From contig JAFXSE010000026.1 of NCBI GenBank assembly GCA_017525855.1, forward strand, positions 176,569-240,568: a stretch of 64,000 nt of DNA, in the 5' to 3' direction. The first letter of the stretch is position 1. Each line of letters begins with the position of its first letter. The notes under the pieces are model-generated. The model did not search any database. It was not told the DNA's origin and saw only the letters and a program-made list of their open reading frames with translations. A program made the translations under genes and the position numbers. The DNA is from Bacilli bacterium. Lineage in GTDB: Bacteria > Bacillota > Bacilli > RF39 > UBA660. Below, piece by piece: positions 53,213 to 61,395 of this stretch.

Positions 53213-54634
53213 ATGAAAATAATTAATAAAATAATTTATGTAGTAACACTTGCTACTATTATAGCTTTAGGATATTTAATAACTAGATTAAATATTTTAC
53301 CTAATAAATATTATATTCCAATAATAATATTATTAATTATTTGGGCAGTACTATTATTCTTTATTGGTGTAAAAAGCAAAAAGAAAGTATTAAATATTAT
53401 TGCCGTAATATTAATGGTTATATCAATTGGAATAAACTGTTTTGGAAGTTATTATGTTTATAACACTAATAGATTATTTTCAAGTATAAGTGAAGCAGTT
53501 GAGAAAAAAGTATATTATGTTGTTGTAAAAAAAGATAGTAAATATAGTAAATTATCTGATTTAAATGGTAAAACTATGGCTTTATTTGATACTGAATCTA
53601 CTAATTATAATAAAGCTTTAAATCAAGTTAAGAAGAGTATAAAAACAATATCTAAAAAATATGAAGATATGAATGCTATAGTTAAAGATCTTTTAGATAG
53701 TACTGTTGATTCTGTTTTAATTAACTCTAGTAATAAGGAAATACTAGATGAAGCTATACCTGACTTTAAAAATAATACTAAAGTGATTAAAAAGATAACT
53801 ATCTCTGTTAAGAAAACATCTTCTAATAAGAAGAATAGTGAAGGTAATTTTAATATTTTAGTAAGTGGAATAGATACTTATGGTGATATTAATACAATAT
53901 CTAGAAGTGATGTTAATATTGTTCTAACTATTAATTCAAAAAATCATGAATTAGTTATGACTAGTGTACCAAGAGATATGCAAGTACAGCTTCATGGCAC
54001 TACTGGATTAAAAGATAAACTAACACATGCTGGAATTTATGGAATTGATATGTCAAGAACTACTTTGGAAGATTTCTTAGAAACAAATATCGATTACTAC
54101 ATAAGAGTTAACTTTGATAGCGTTGTACAACTTGTTGATGCGATTGGTGGAATAGATATTAATAATGATGTGGCTTTTAGAGGAAGTACTAGATACTTTA
54201 ATACAGGTGCTATTCACCTAAATGGTAAACAAGCCCTTGAATATAGTAGAGAAAGATATAAAATGCCATATGGAGACTGGACAAGAGGACTACATCAAGA
54301 AGAAGTAATTCGAGCAGTATTTTCTAAAATAGCAACTAGTACAGAGTTACTTACAAATTATTCAGAAATAATTACAAGCCTACAATCATTCTTTCAAACT
54401 AATATACCTAGTGATTTAATTAAAAAATATGTTAAAAATCAACTCAATGATATGACCTCTTGGGAAGTTAATTCATATGCTGTTGGAGGAAGTGGCTATG
54501 ATTATCAAGAAACTTATTCTATGCCAGGTATTAAGCTATATGTAACTCTTCCTAATGAAGAACATAGGTTGCATGCCTCTAAAGTAATAAATTCAGTTTT
54601 AAATGGTAAAAAGTATAAAGATATATCATGGTGA
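53213..54634 (+). CDS. LytR-CpsA-Psr (LCP) family glycopolymer transferase
   Basis: LCP proteins attach lipid-linked polymers such as capsule or teichoic acids to peptidoglycan. The 473-aa protein has three N-terminal membrane helices (about 7-25, 35-53, 60-82), an accessory domain (95-205), and the LCP catalytic domain from about 215 with SRSDVNIVLTIN, TSVPRDMQVQL, KLTHAGIYG, FDSVVQLVDAIGGI, LNGKQALEYSRERY and WTRGLHQEEVI, containing the conserved Arg and Asp of the pyrophosphate site. Its separate promoter suggests it also serves polymers other than the local one. Confidence 0.93.
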   Translation: MKIINKIIYVVTLATIIALGYLITRLNILPNKYYIPIIILLIIWAVLLFFIGVKSKKKVLNIIAVILMVISIGINCFGSYYVYNTNRLFSSISEAVEKKVYYVVVKKDSKYSKLSDLNGKTMALFDTESTNYNKALNQVKKSIKTISKKYEDMNAIVKDLLDSTVDSVLINSSNKEILDEAIPDFKNNTKVIKKITISVKKTSSNKKNSEGNFNILVSGIDTYGDINTISRSDVNIVLTINSKNHELVMTSVPRDMQVQLHGTTGLKDKLTHAGIYGIDMSRTTLEDFLETNIDYYIRVNFDSVVQLVDAIGGIDINNDVAFRGSTRYFNTGAIHLNGKQALEYSRERYKMPYGDWTRGLHQEEVIRAVFSKIATSTELLTNYSEIITSLQSFFQTNIPSDLIKKYVKNQLNDMTSWEVNSYAVGGSGYDYQETYSMPGIKLYVTLPNEEHRLHASKVINSVLNGKKYKDISW

Positions 54635-54646
54635 TATATCTTTTTT
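54617..54646 (+). terminator. Rho-independent terminator after the LCP gene
   Basis: AAAGATATATCA and TGATATATCTTT pair perfectly around TGG, then a short T-run. Its right arm coincides with the left end of the 189-bp repeat. Confidence 0.85.
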
Positions 54647-54820
54647 AGAATATTTGTTTGTTTTTTATAAAAACAATAGTATAATAATAGTATATCAGTT
54701 GTTTGCCAAGTGTTGATATGACAATCGAGACGATAAAGTGTATTTATTTAGGCAAGAGATAAATATGCATGATGCGGATATATTTCTTAAAAAGGGATAT
54801 ATCCGTTTTTTGTTTTTAAA
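54632..54820 (+). repeat. Leader repeat copy 1: promoter, structured RNA, terminator
   Basis: This 189-bp unit recurs at 56372-56561 with about four substitutions and one indel. It holds -35 TTGTTT (54658) and -10 TATAAT (54680-54685), an RNA of about 120 bases, and a terminator (CGGATATAT at 54775-54783 with ATATATCCG at 54797-54805, then six T). In the RNA, ATCG-AGA-CGAT forms a hairpin and TTTGCC (54702-54707) can pair with GGCAAG (54751-54756), which itself sits in the loop of ATTTAT/ATAAAT (54742-54764), so a pseudoknot is possible. The terminator ends about 35 bases before the ATG of the next gene, an attenuator-like layout. No known riboswitch class is recognised. Confidence 0.8.
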
Positions 54821-54846
54821 TACTATTAAAGAAAGGTGGAAGAAGA

Positions 54847-55077
54847 ATGAATTATTTAATTGTCAAAGATGAAGCTGTAATAGAAAATTTAATCTACGTA
54901 ATTCGTGAAGTTCAAGTGATTCTGGATTCTGAAATATCTTCAACCCAATGTCATGATTATCTTTATAATAAGATAGTAAAACACTACAATATTGGTAAAC
55001 CAATATCAGTGTTTATTAAATTAAATTTTTTAGATGCTGATGATAAATTAACAAAAACGCAAATTGGTCAGTCGTGA
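54847..55077 (+). pseudogene. N-terminal fragment of an ORF6N-type gene
   Basis: The 76-aa frame starts with EAVIENLIYVIREVQVILDSEI, which resembles the start of ORF6N-domain proteins (I-E-x-x-I-Y-x-I-R-G-x-x-V-M-L-D-x-D-L-A). After that the sequence no longer follows the family and stops early. A matching C-terminal part of such a gene lies broken at 56130-56370, on the other side of the DUF1016 gene. It is therefore best read as a remnant, although it retains an RBS and could still be translated. Confidence 0.5.
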
Positions 55078-55085
55078 CTGACTAA
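55064..55085. other. Near-perfect 22-bp inverted repeat before the DUF1016 gene
   Basis: TTGGTCAGTC and GACTGACTAA flank GT (one G-T pair if RNA). It lies at the end of the ORF6N fragment, 20 bases before the next ATG, and could be an operator, a weak hairpin, or a junction mark. Confidence 0.5.
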
Positions 55086-55104
55086 TTGAGAAAGGAAAAT
55101 TTTA

Positions 55105-56115
55105 ATGATAGACAAAACTAATGAAAAAATGATTAAAGAAATTACGAATTTAGTAAATAAAATTAAAGATGATATAGCAAAGGAAATTAATAAATCTATT
55201 ACTTATGTTTATTGGAATATAGGAAGAATAATAGTGTCTAATGAAAACGAAAATAATAATCGGCTAGAATATGGTAAAGAAGTATTAAAAGGTTTATCTA
55301 ATGAGCTTACAAAATATCTAGGTAAGGGATATTCAGTAACAAATCTAAAGTATATGCGAACTTTTTATAAAGTGTATCCTAATTATGACGAAATAAATGA
55401 AAAGCTTTCTTGGACACATTATTGTGAACTAATGATTATAAAAGATGTTGATAAAAGAAATTTTTATGAAAAAGAATGTATTAATTCTAATTGGTCAGTA
55501 AAAGAACTACAAAGACAATTAGATACTTCACTGTTTGAAAAATTATTATTATCAGACGGAAAAGCAAATAAAGAAAAAATATTAGAACTATCAAAAGAAG
55601 GTCAAGTTTTAAATAAACCTAGTGATATTGTAAAACAACCTTATGTATTTGAATTCTTAGGAGTAAAAGAACCAAAACCACTTTTAGAAAAAGATTTAGA
55701 ATATAAATTAATAAGACATATAGAAGATTTTTTACTTGAATTAGGTAAAGGTTTTATGTTTGTTGGATCACAACAACGAGTAACTCTTAATAATGTAGAT
55801 TATTATGTGGATATGGTTTTTTACAATAAATTTTTAAAATCTTACGTTCTTATTGATTTAAAAATGAATAATCTTAAAGCAGAAAATTTAGGTCAAATGA
55901 ATATGTATTTAAATTATTATGAAAATGCTGTTAATAGTGAAGGTGATGGTAAACCAATAGGTATAATATTATGTGCTGAAAAGGATAATATAATGTTAGA
56001 ATATGCATTAGGTGGCTTATCTAATAACATATTTGCATCTACCTATACATATTATATTCCGAATAAGGAACAATTAATTAGTGAAATTGAAAAGGTATTA
56101 CAAAATAATAAATAA
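55105..56115 (+). CDS. DUF1016 family PD-(D/E)xK nuclease (YhcG-like)
   Basis: The 336-aa protein has the DUF1016 N-terminal helical domain (YVYWNIGRIIV, then GYSVTNLKYMRTFYKVYP and SWTHYCELMIIKD, WSVKELQRQL) and a C-terminal restriction-like nuclease domain: FMFVGSQQRVTL, DYYVDMVFYN with D236, and VLIDLKMN with D251 and K253, then QMNMYLNYY. YhcG-like proteins are often found with restriction-modification or other defence genes and mobile elements; a nuclease role is predicted from the fold. It follows leader copy 1 and the ORF6N fragment. Confidence 0.9.
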   Translation: MIDKTNEKMIKEITNLVNKIKDDIAKEINKSITYVYWNIGRIIVSNENENNNRLEYGKEVLKGLSNELTKYLGKGYSVTNLKYMRTFYKVYPNYDEINEKLSWTHYCELMIIKDVDKRNFYEKECINSNWSVKELQRQLDTSLFEKLLLSDGKANKEKILELSKEGQVLNKPSDIVKQPYVFEFLGVKEPKPLLEKDLEYKLIRHIEDFLLELGKGFMFVGSQQRVTLNNVDYYVDMVFYNKFLKSYVLIDLKMNNLKAENLGQMNMYLNYYENAVNSEGDGKPIGIILCAEKDNIMLEYALGGLSNNIFASTYTYYIPNKEQLISEIEKVLQNNK

Positions 56116-56128
56116 GTAATAATGCCAT

Positions 56129-56371
56129 TTGGTAGCTACAAGAGATTTAGCTGCACTTTATAAATGTGCTAATGGTACAAAAGATATCAATAAAGTAGTA
56201 AAAAGAAATACAGAAAGAGTTCCATAAAGTTTCATATTTCAGTTAACAGATAAGGAATATAATAATTTGAGGTGGAAGAAGATATAATCAATATGTTTTT
56301 GCAGAACAAGGCGCAGCCATACTTTCAAGTATCATTGATTCTGAAATTACAAAAAAAATGAGCATTGAAAT
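56129..56371 (+). pseudogene. Broken C-terminal part of an ORF6N-domain gene
   Basis: The reading VATRDLAALYKCANGTKDI then VVKRNTERVP, an in-frame stop at about 56225, then FIFQLTDKEYNNLRW, and after a frameshift or deletion near 56280 QYVFAEQGAAILSSIIDSEI, follows the ORF6N family order closely (RDLA-x-LY, VKRN-x-ERFP, FQLT-x-EEY-x-NLR, FTEQG-x-A-x-LSS). The stop and frame change show it is dead. It abuts leader copy 2. Confidence 0.75.
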
Positions 56372-56561
56372 TGATATATTTTTTTTTAGAATATTTGTTT
56401 GCTTTTTATAAAAACAATAGTATAATAATAGTATATCAATTGTTTGCCAAGTGTTGATATGACAATCGAGACGATAAAGTGTATTTATTTAGGCAAGAGA
56501 TAAATATACATGATGCGGATATATTTCTTAAAAAGGGATATATCCGTTTTTTGTTTTTAAA
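56372..56561 (+). repeat. Leader repeat copy 2: promoter, structured RNA, terminator
   Basis: Nearly identical to 54632-54820, with all pairing elements kept (TTTGCC/GGCAAG, ATCG/CGAT, CGGATATAT at 56516-56524 with ATATATCCG at 56538-56546) and the same TATAAT. It ends 25 bases before the RhuM-Fic gene. Unlike copy 1 it lacks the left arm of the LCP terminator, so copy 2 probably derives from copy 1 (or both from an element that inserted next to the terminator). Confidence 0.8.
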
Positions 56562-56586
56562 ATAATATTTAGAAGGAGGAGATAGT

Positions 56587-57531
56587 ATGAAAAATGAAAT
56601 AATATTATTTGAAAATCAAGGAGTTAAATTAGAGGTAAATATGAAGGATGAGACTGTGTGGTTATCACAAACTCAAATGGCTAAATTGTTTGAAAAGGAT
56701 AGAAAAACAATTACTAGACATATACAAAATATTTATAAGGATGGAGAATTAGAACAAAAAACAGTATGCTCATTTTTTGAGCATACTGGAGCAGATGGAA
56801 AAAAATATAAAGTACAATTTTATAATCTTGATATGATTATTAGTGTAGGCTATCGTGTTAATAGTAAGCAAGGTATCGTTTTTAGAAAATGGGCAACTAA
56901 CGTGTTAAAAGACTATATGTTAAAGGGATATGCAGTTAATCAGAAAAGACTTGATTATCTAGAGAAGACTATTAAACTAGTTAATATAGCTGGAAGAATA
57001 GATTATGAGTTAAGTGGAAAAGAAGCTTTGGATATTATTAAAGTAATAAATACTTATTCTAATGCTTTAGACTTGCTTGATGATTATGATCATAAAAAAG
57101 TTGTTAAACCAAAAGGAACTAATAGTAATAATCAAATTAAATATGAAGATTGTATCAATATAATAGAAAAACTTAAATTTAATAATGAAAGTAGTCTATT
57201 TGCTTTAGAAAGAAATAGTGGACTTAAGTCTATAATAGAAAATATATATCAGTCATTTAATGGTAAAGAACTTTATCCTACAATTGAAGAAAAAGCAGCT
57301 AATTTATTGTATTTTATTGTAAAAGATCATGTCTTTATTGATGGCAATAAAAGAATAGCTGCAACTTTGTTTATTTATTTTTTAGATTCTTATGATATCT
57401 TATATAAAGATAATCAAAAAGTTATAGATAATAATACTTTAGTTGCAATTACACTTCTTGTTGCACAATCTGATCCAAAAGAAAAAGAAATATTAGTAGA
57501 TTTAATAACTAATTTTTTAATTAGTAACTAA
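56587..57531 (+). CDS. RhuM-family protein fused to a Fic/Doc domain
   Basis: The 314-aa protein has an N-terminal RhuM-type DNA-binding-like domain (VWLSQTQMAKLFEKDRKTITRHI, FYNLDMIISVGYRVNS, FRKWATNVLKDYMLKGY) and a C-terminal Fic fold with HVFIDGNKRIA (H248 to R256). DGNKR, with Lys in place of the second Gly, is the Doc form of the motif, found in kinases of the Phd-Doc toxin group. No inhibitory S/T-x-x-x-E-G helix is obvious. It follows leader copy 2 with an AGGAGG site. Such fusions occur in defence islands and mobile elements; a toxin role is inferred. Confidence 0.88.
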   Translation: MKNEIILFENQGVKLEVNMKDETVWLSQTQMAKLFEKDRKTITRHIQNIYKDGELEQKTVCSFFEHTGADGKKYKVQFYNLDMIISVGYRVNSKQGIVFRKWATNVLKDYMLKGYAVNQKRLDYLEKTIKLVNIAGRIDYELSGKEALDIIKVINTYSNALDLLDDYDHKKVVKPKGTNSNNQIKYEDCINIIEKLKFNNESSLFALERNSGLKSIIENIYQSFNGKELYPTIEEKAANLLYFIVKDHVFIDGNKRIAATLFIYFLDSYDILYKDNQKVIDNNTLVAITLLVAQSDPKEKEILVDLITNFLISN

Positions 57532-57554
57532 AAAGAAGTCCTCCGACTTCTTTT
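57531..57554. terminator. Bidirectional terminator between RhuM-Fic and lexA
   Basis: AAAAGAAGTC and GACTTCTTTT pair perfectly around CTCC between convergent genes. Confidence 0.88.
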
Positions 57555-58170
57555 AAAATTTTCTATATAATCCTACTGCTTTACCTAAAATGGTAACCTT
57601 ATCAAGTATTATTGGCTCCATTGTATCATTTTCTGGTTGTAATCTAAAATGACCATTTTCTTTATAGAAAGTTTTAACTGTTACTTCATTATTTTCATTC
57701 ATAGCAACAACTGTTTCACCATTAATAGCGGTGTTTTTTCTTTCTACTATTAAAATATCACCATCATATATTCCAACATTAATCATACTTTCACCACTAA
57801 CCTTTAAAGTAAATACCTCTTTTTTTCCTGAAACTAAGTTAATTGGTAATGGAAAAAATTCATTAGGTGTTTCAATTGCCTCAATTGGAGTACCAGCAGT
57901 AACTTTACCAAGTAGTGGAACTTGAACGATGTTTTCATCTTTTTCTTCAAATTCATTATCAACTAGTAATTTTATTGTACGATTTTTACTATTACCTTTT
58001 TCAATATATCCTTTTTCAGCTAGTTTATTAAGATGAAAATGAATTGTAGCAGGGGAAGATAGATGAGCTCTTTCTCCAATTTCTCTTACAGTAGGTGGGT
58101 AACCTTTCTCAGCCATTAATTCTTTTAAAACTTGTAAAATATTACGTTGACTATCAGTAAGTTTTTCCAT
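57553..58170 (-). CDS. lexA: SOS repressor LexA
   Basis: LexA represses DNA-damage genes and cleaves itself when RecA filaments form. The 205-aa protein has an N-terminal winged helix (TDSQRNILQVLKELMAEKGY, TVREIGERAHLSSPATIHFHL), the A92-G93 cleavage site in KVTAGTP, and a peptidase domain with catalytic S128 (SGESM) and K166 (VTVKTF). On the minus strand AAGGAGG lies before the ATG and TTGACA plus TAAGAT (17-base spacer) form the promoter, overlapped by a SOS-box-like palindrome, so autoregulation is expected. Confidence 0.97.
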   Translation of the reverse strand: MEKLTDSQRNILQVLKELMAEKGYPPTVREIGERAHLSSPATIHFHLNKLAEKGYIEKGNSKNRTIKLLVDNEFEEKDENIVQVPLLGKVTAGTPIEAIETPNEFFPLPINLVSGKKEVFTLKVSGESMINVGIYDGDILIVERKNTAINGETVVAMNENNEVTVKTFYKENGHFRLQPENDTMEPIILDKVTILGKAVGLYRKF

Positions 58171-58214
58171 ACTATTCCTCCTTATAAATACATCTTAACA
58201 TCTAAAATGTAAAA

Positions 58215-58269
58215 TGTCAAACAAATGTTTAAAAATATCATTGACACGAACAAGTGTATGATATATACT
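58215..58269. promoter_or_regulatory. Divergent lexA / SOS-peptide promoters with two LexA-box-like operators
   Basis: CAAACAAATGTTTA (58218-58231) and CGAACAAGTGTATG (58247-58260) each agree at about 10 of 14 positions with the Gram-positive LexA box CGAACATATGTTCG. The first overlaps the lexA -35 (TGTCAA on the plus strand at 58215-58220). The second lies in the spacer of the rightward promoter TTGACA (58241-58246) / TATACT (58264-58269). Both genes should be LexA-controlled. Confidence 0.75.
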
Positions 58270-58298
58270 GGTATTGTAAGGTGAAGGGAGTGAATAAT

Positions 58299-58448
58299 AT
58301 GGAAAATGTTTTAAAGAAAGGACTTTGTTTAATAGGAATTTATGCTTTTGCACTCATATTAATATTCTTAATGAGCGATAGAATCATGAAATTAGATTCA
58401 AAAGATAGTTTTAGAAATACTAATAAATCAATTACAATAATAAAATAA
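58299..58448 (+). CDS. SOS-controlled 49-aa membrane peptide
   Basis: ATG 58299 follows GAAGGGAG and sits 30 bases after a -10 box whose spacer is a LexA-box-like operator. The product is a single-pass protein (helix about 8-25, GLCLIGIYAFALILIFLM) with a short polar tail. It occupies the place of yneA, the SOS division inhibitor gene of Bacillus, but has no LysM domain. A role as an SOS-induced cell-division inhibitor, like short unrelated inhibitors in other bacteria, is a reasonable guess. Earlier in-frame starts (from 58254) lie inside the promoter and are rejected. Confidence 0.7.
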   Translation: MENVLKKGLCLIGIYAFALILIFLMSDRIMKLDSKDSFRNTNKSITIIK

Positions 58449-58471
58449 TTAGAATAAAGGAGATATGAATT

Positions 58472-58699
58472 ATGGATAATGTAAAATTTTTAAATGATGA
58501 TAGATTTGTAAATATACTATATAAGATAGAAAGTGAAATTAAAGCAGAAAGTAATTTAAATGATTTTGAAGAAGGAATACTAGAAGGAATAAATGAAACC
58601 AAACTAGTAATAGCAAGAAGAATGAAATATGACAAATTAAATACAGACTTAATTATCAAATATACTGGTCTATCGCCGGAAAGAATTAACACTCTTTAA
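58472..58699 (+). CDS. Small protein in the SOS operon
   Basis: This 75-aa acidic helical protein follows the SOS peptide by 23 bases, with AAAGGAG in front. Its C-terminal half (LVIARRMKYDKLNTDLIIKYTGLSPERI split over a helix-turn-helix) resembles the C-terminal motif of Rpn/PD-(D/E)xK family proteins (A-x-x-M-x-x-x-G-x-D-x-x-x-I-x-x-x-TGLS-x-x-x-I). No nuclease core is present. The function is unknown; co-regulation with the SOS peptide is likely. Confidence 0.55.
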   Translation: MDNVKFLNDDRFVNILYKIESEIKAESNLNDFEEGILEGINETKLVIARRMKYDKLNTDLIIKYTGLSPERINTL

Positions 58700-58761
58700 A
58701 TATTATATGTCAAGTATAGATTTTATTTTTCATATTTGATACAATAGACATGGTGATTAAA

Positions 58762-61377
58762 ATGAAAAAAGTAATACTTGTAGACGGTAATAATTTTCTT
58801 TTTAGAAGCTATTATGCGACTAGTTACACAGGAAATATAATGAGAAATTCTAAAGGTTTTCCAACAAACGCTATATATGGCTTTATAAATATGATTAATA
58901 AAGTAATAGAAGAGGAAAAACCATCATATATACTAGTTGCTTTTGATAAAGGGAAAACATTTAGACATGACAAATATGATAGCTATAAAGCTGGAAGAAA
59001 AGTAATGCCTGATGATTTAAAACTACAATTCCCTGTTGCAAAAGAAGTACTTGATGCCATGGGGATATTCCATTTTGAAATAGATAACTATGAAGCTGAT
59101 GATATTATTGGTACTATTTCAAAAATTGTAGATGAAGAAGATGAATTCACTGCTACCATAATTAGCAGCGACAAAGATTTATTGCAACTAATAAGTGATG
59201 AAGTTGATGTAAAACTATTAAAACAAAATGACTTTATTAGAATGGACAAACAAAAATTTTATGAAATTTATGAAACAGAACCGATCCATATGATTGATTT
59301 AAAAGCTCTAATGGGAGATGCTAGTGATAATATACCTGGAGTTAAAGGAATTGGAGAAAAAACAGCTATTAAATTTATCAGTACTTATGGATCCCTTGAT
59401 AACTTATATAATCACATTGATGAGATTACAGGAAAAAATAAAGAAAAATTAATAGAGGGAAAGACTTCTGCTTATATGAGTTATGATATAGCAACAATCT
59501 ATAGAGAAGTACCTCTTCCTTTTTCCCTTGAAGATTTAGAATATAAAGGATTAAAAGAAAAAGAGCTTTATGGCATTTTAAAAGAGCTAGAATTTAATTC
59601 TTTAATAAGAAAATTTAATCTAGATAATATAAATAATTATAAAGAAGAAAACAATAAAAAAGAATATGAAATTAAAGATATAAAATTATTTAATAAAGAA
59701 AAACCCTTTAGTTATTATATAGAATTAACAGGATCTAACTATCACAAAGAAAACATCATTGGAATTGGACTTTGTGATGGAGAAAATACTTATTTCATAT
59801 CAAAAGAAGAACTAATAGATTATAAAGATATATTTTTAACTGATACAGATAAATATACCTATGATTTCAAGAAAGGATTTGTATCATTAAAGAAAAATCT
59901 AGATATTGAAATTAATAATACAACATTTGATACTATGATAGGAGCATATTTACTTGATCATACAGTAAAAGATGATATTAGTTTTATAGCACTTACGTAT
60001 GGATATGATATAGCATTTTATGAAGATTTATATGGTACAGAAAAAAGGCCAAAAGATTATGATATAGAAGAAATTAAAAAAGTTATTTGTAAAAAAGCAA
60101 GTTTTATATTTGATACAAAAAACACTATACTAAAAGAGATAGAAGCAAATGATGAAACTGATTTATTTTTAGATATAGAACTTCCTTTAGCAAGAGTTCT
60201 TGCAGATATGGAACTAGAAGGAATAAGAATAAATAAAAAATGCTTAGATGAAATGAGTATCAGTTTAAAAGAACATATGGAATCATTAGAGAAAGAAATA
60301 TATTCACTAGCAAATGAAGAATTTAATATTCAATCTCCAAAACAATTAGGGGAAGTACTATTTGATAAATTACAAATAAAATATCCAAAAAGAATACAAT
60401 CAGGAAAGAGTTATTCTACTAGTAAAGAAATACTTGATAAAATTATAAATGAACATCCAATTATAAATAAAGTACTAGAATACAGACAAGTAACAAAAAT
60501 CTATACAACATATGCAGAAGGCTTAAAACTAGAAATTCAAGATGATGGAAAAATACATACTATTTTTAATCAAACTTTAACTAGAACAGGAAGACTTTCA
60601 AGTATTAGTCCAAATCTTCAGAATATCCCTGTAAGAGATGAATTAGGAAAAGCTATAAGAAAAGCATTTGTTGCTGAAGATAATTCAGTTTTACTATCAA
60701 GTGACTATTCACAAATAGAACTTAGAATGTTTGCACATGTAAGTGGGGTAGATAAACTAAAAGAAGCATTTATTTTAGATAAAGATATTCATACAAAAAC
60801 TGCAAGTGATATATTTGGAATAGAGGAAAGTATGGTTACTAAAGATATGAGAAGAACAGCAAAAGCAGTTAATTTTGGAATACTTTATGGAATAAGTAGC
60901 TTTGGTTTATCAGAAGACTTACATATTAGTGTAAAAGAAGCAAAAAGCTTTTTAGATAATTACTTAGAAACATACAGTGGTGTCAAAGAATACATGGAAG
61001 AAGAAAAAGCTAAAGCTTACAAGTTAGGTTACGTTAAAACAATCATGAATAGAAGAAGAAATCTTGAAGAATTAAAATCAAGAGATTATATGGTAAGAAC
61101 ACAAGGTGAAAGAATGGCTTTAAATACACCAATTCAAGGTAGTGCTGCTGATATATTAAAGAAAGCTATGGTAGATATATTTAATGAATTTAACAAAAAG
61201 AAACTAAAAAGCAAAATGCTAATTCAAGTACATGATGAACTAATTTTCAATGTATATAACAGTGAATTAGAACAAGTAAAAGAAATAGTAAAAGATAAGA
61301 TGGAAAACGTTTATAAATTATCAGTACCACTTAAAGTAGATATTGAAACAGGTATCACATGGTACGATGCAAAATAG
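58762..61377 (+). CDS. polA: DNA polymerase I
   Basis: PolA fills gaps and removes RNA primers during replication and repair. The 871-aa protein has the 5'-3' exonuclease/flap domain (VILVDGNNFLFRSYYA, GDASDNIPGVKGIGEKTA), a 3'-5' exonuclease-like fold in which the catalytic D-x-E is replaced (YYIELTGS), so no proofreading, and the polymerase domain with motif A SSDYSQIELRMFAHV, motif B RRTAKAVNFGILYGIS and motif C VHDELIF. GGTG six bases before ATG 58762 favours it over ATG 58750. mutM follows 18 bases after the stop, forming a repair operon. Confidence 0.97.
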   Translation: MKKVILVDGNNFLFRSYYATSYTGNIMRNSKGFPTNAIYGFINMINKVIEEEKPSYILVAFDKGKTFRHDKYDSYKAGRKVMPDDLKLQFPVAKEVLDAMGIFHFEIDNYEADDIIGTISKIVDEEDEFTATIISSDKDLLQLISDEVDVKLLKQNDFIRMDKQKFYEIYETEPIHMIDLKALMGDASDNIPGVKGIGEKTAIKFISTYGSLDNLYNHIDEITGKNKEKLIEGKTSAYMSYDIATIYREVPLPFSLEDLEYKGLKEKELYGILKELEFNSLIRKFNLDNINNYKEENNKKEYEIKDIKLFNKEKPFSYYIELTGSNYHKENIIGIGLCDGENTYFISKEELIDYKDIFLTDTDKYTYDFKKGFVSLKKNLDIEINNTTFDTMIGAYLLDHTVKDDISFIALTYGYDIAFYEDLYGTEKRPKDYDIEEIKKVICKKASFIFDTKNTILKEIEANDETDLFLDIELPLARVLADMELEGIRINKKCLDEMSISLKEHMESLEKEIYSLANEEFNIQSPKQLGEVLFDKLQIKYPKRIQSGKSYSTSKEILDKIINEHPIINKVLEYRQVTKIYTTYAEGLKLEIQDDGKIHTIFNQTLTRTGRLSSISPNLQNIPVRDELGKAIRKAFVAEDNSVLLSSDYSQIELRMFAHVSGVDKLKEAFILDKDIHTKTASDIFGIEESMVTKDMRRTAKAVNFGILYGISSFGLSEDLHISVKEAKSFLDNYLETYSGVKEYMEEEKAKAYKLGYVKTIMNRRRNLEELKSRDYMVRTQGERMALNTPIQGSAADILKKAMVDIFNEFNKKKLKSKMLIQVHDELIFNVYNSELEQVKEIVKDKMENVYKLSVPLKVDIETGITWYDAK

Positions 61378-61395
61378 AAGAAAGTAGGAGTAAAT

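Noticed and set aside
54632..54820. Insertion sequence or MITE for the 190-bp repeats
   Set aside because: No terminal inverted repeats, target duplications or transposase are visible; the contents are a promoter, a structured RNA and a terminator.
54632..54820. Type III toxin-antitoxin RNA (ToxI-like)
   Set aside because: There are no short tandem RNA repeats, and neither downstream protein resembles ToxN.
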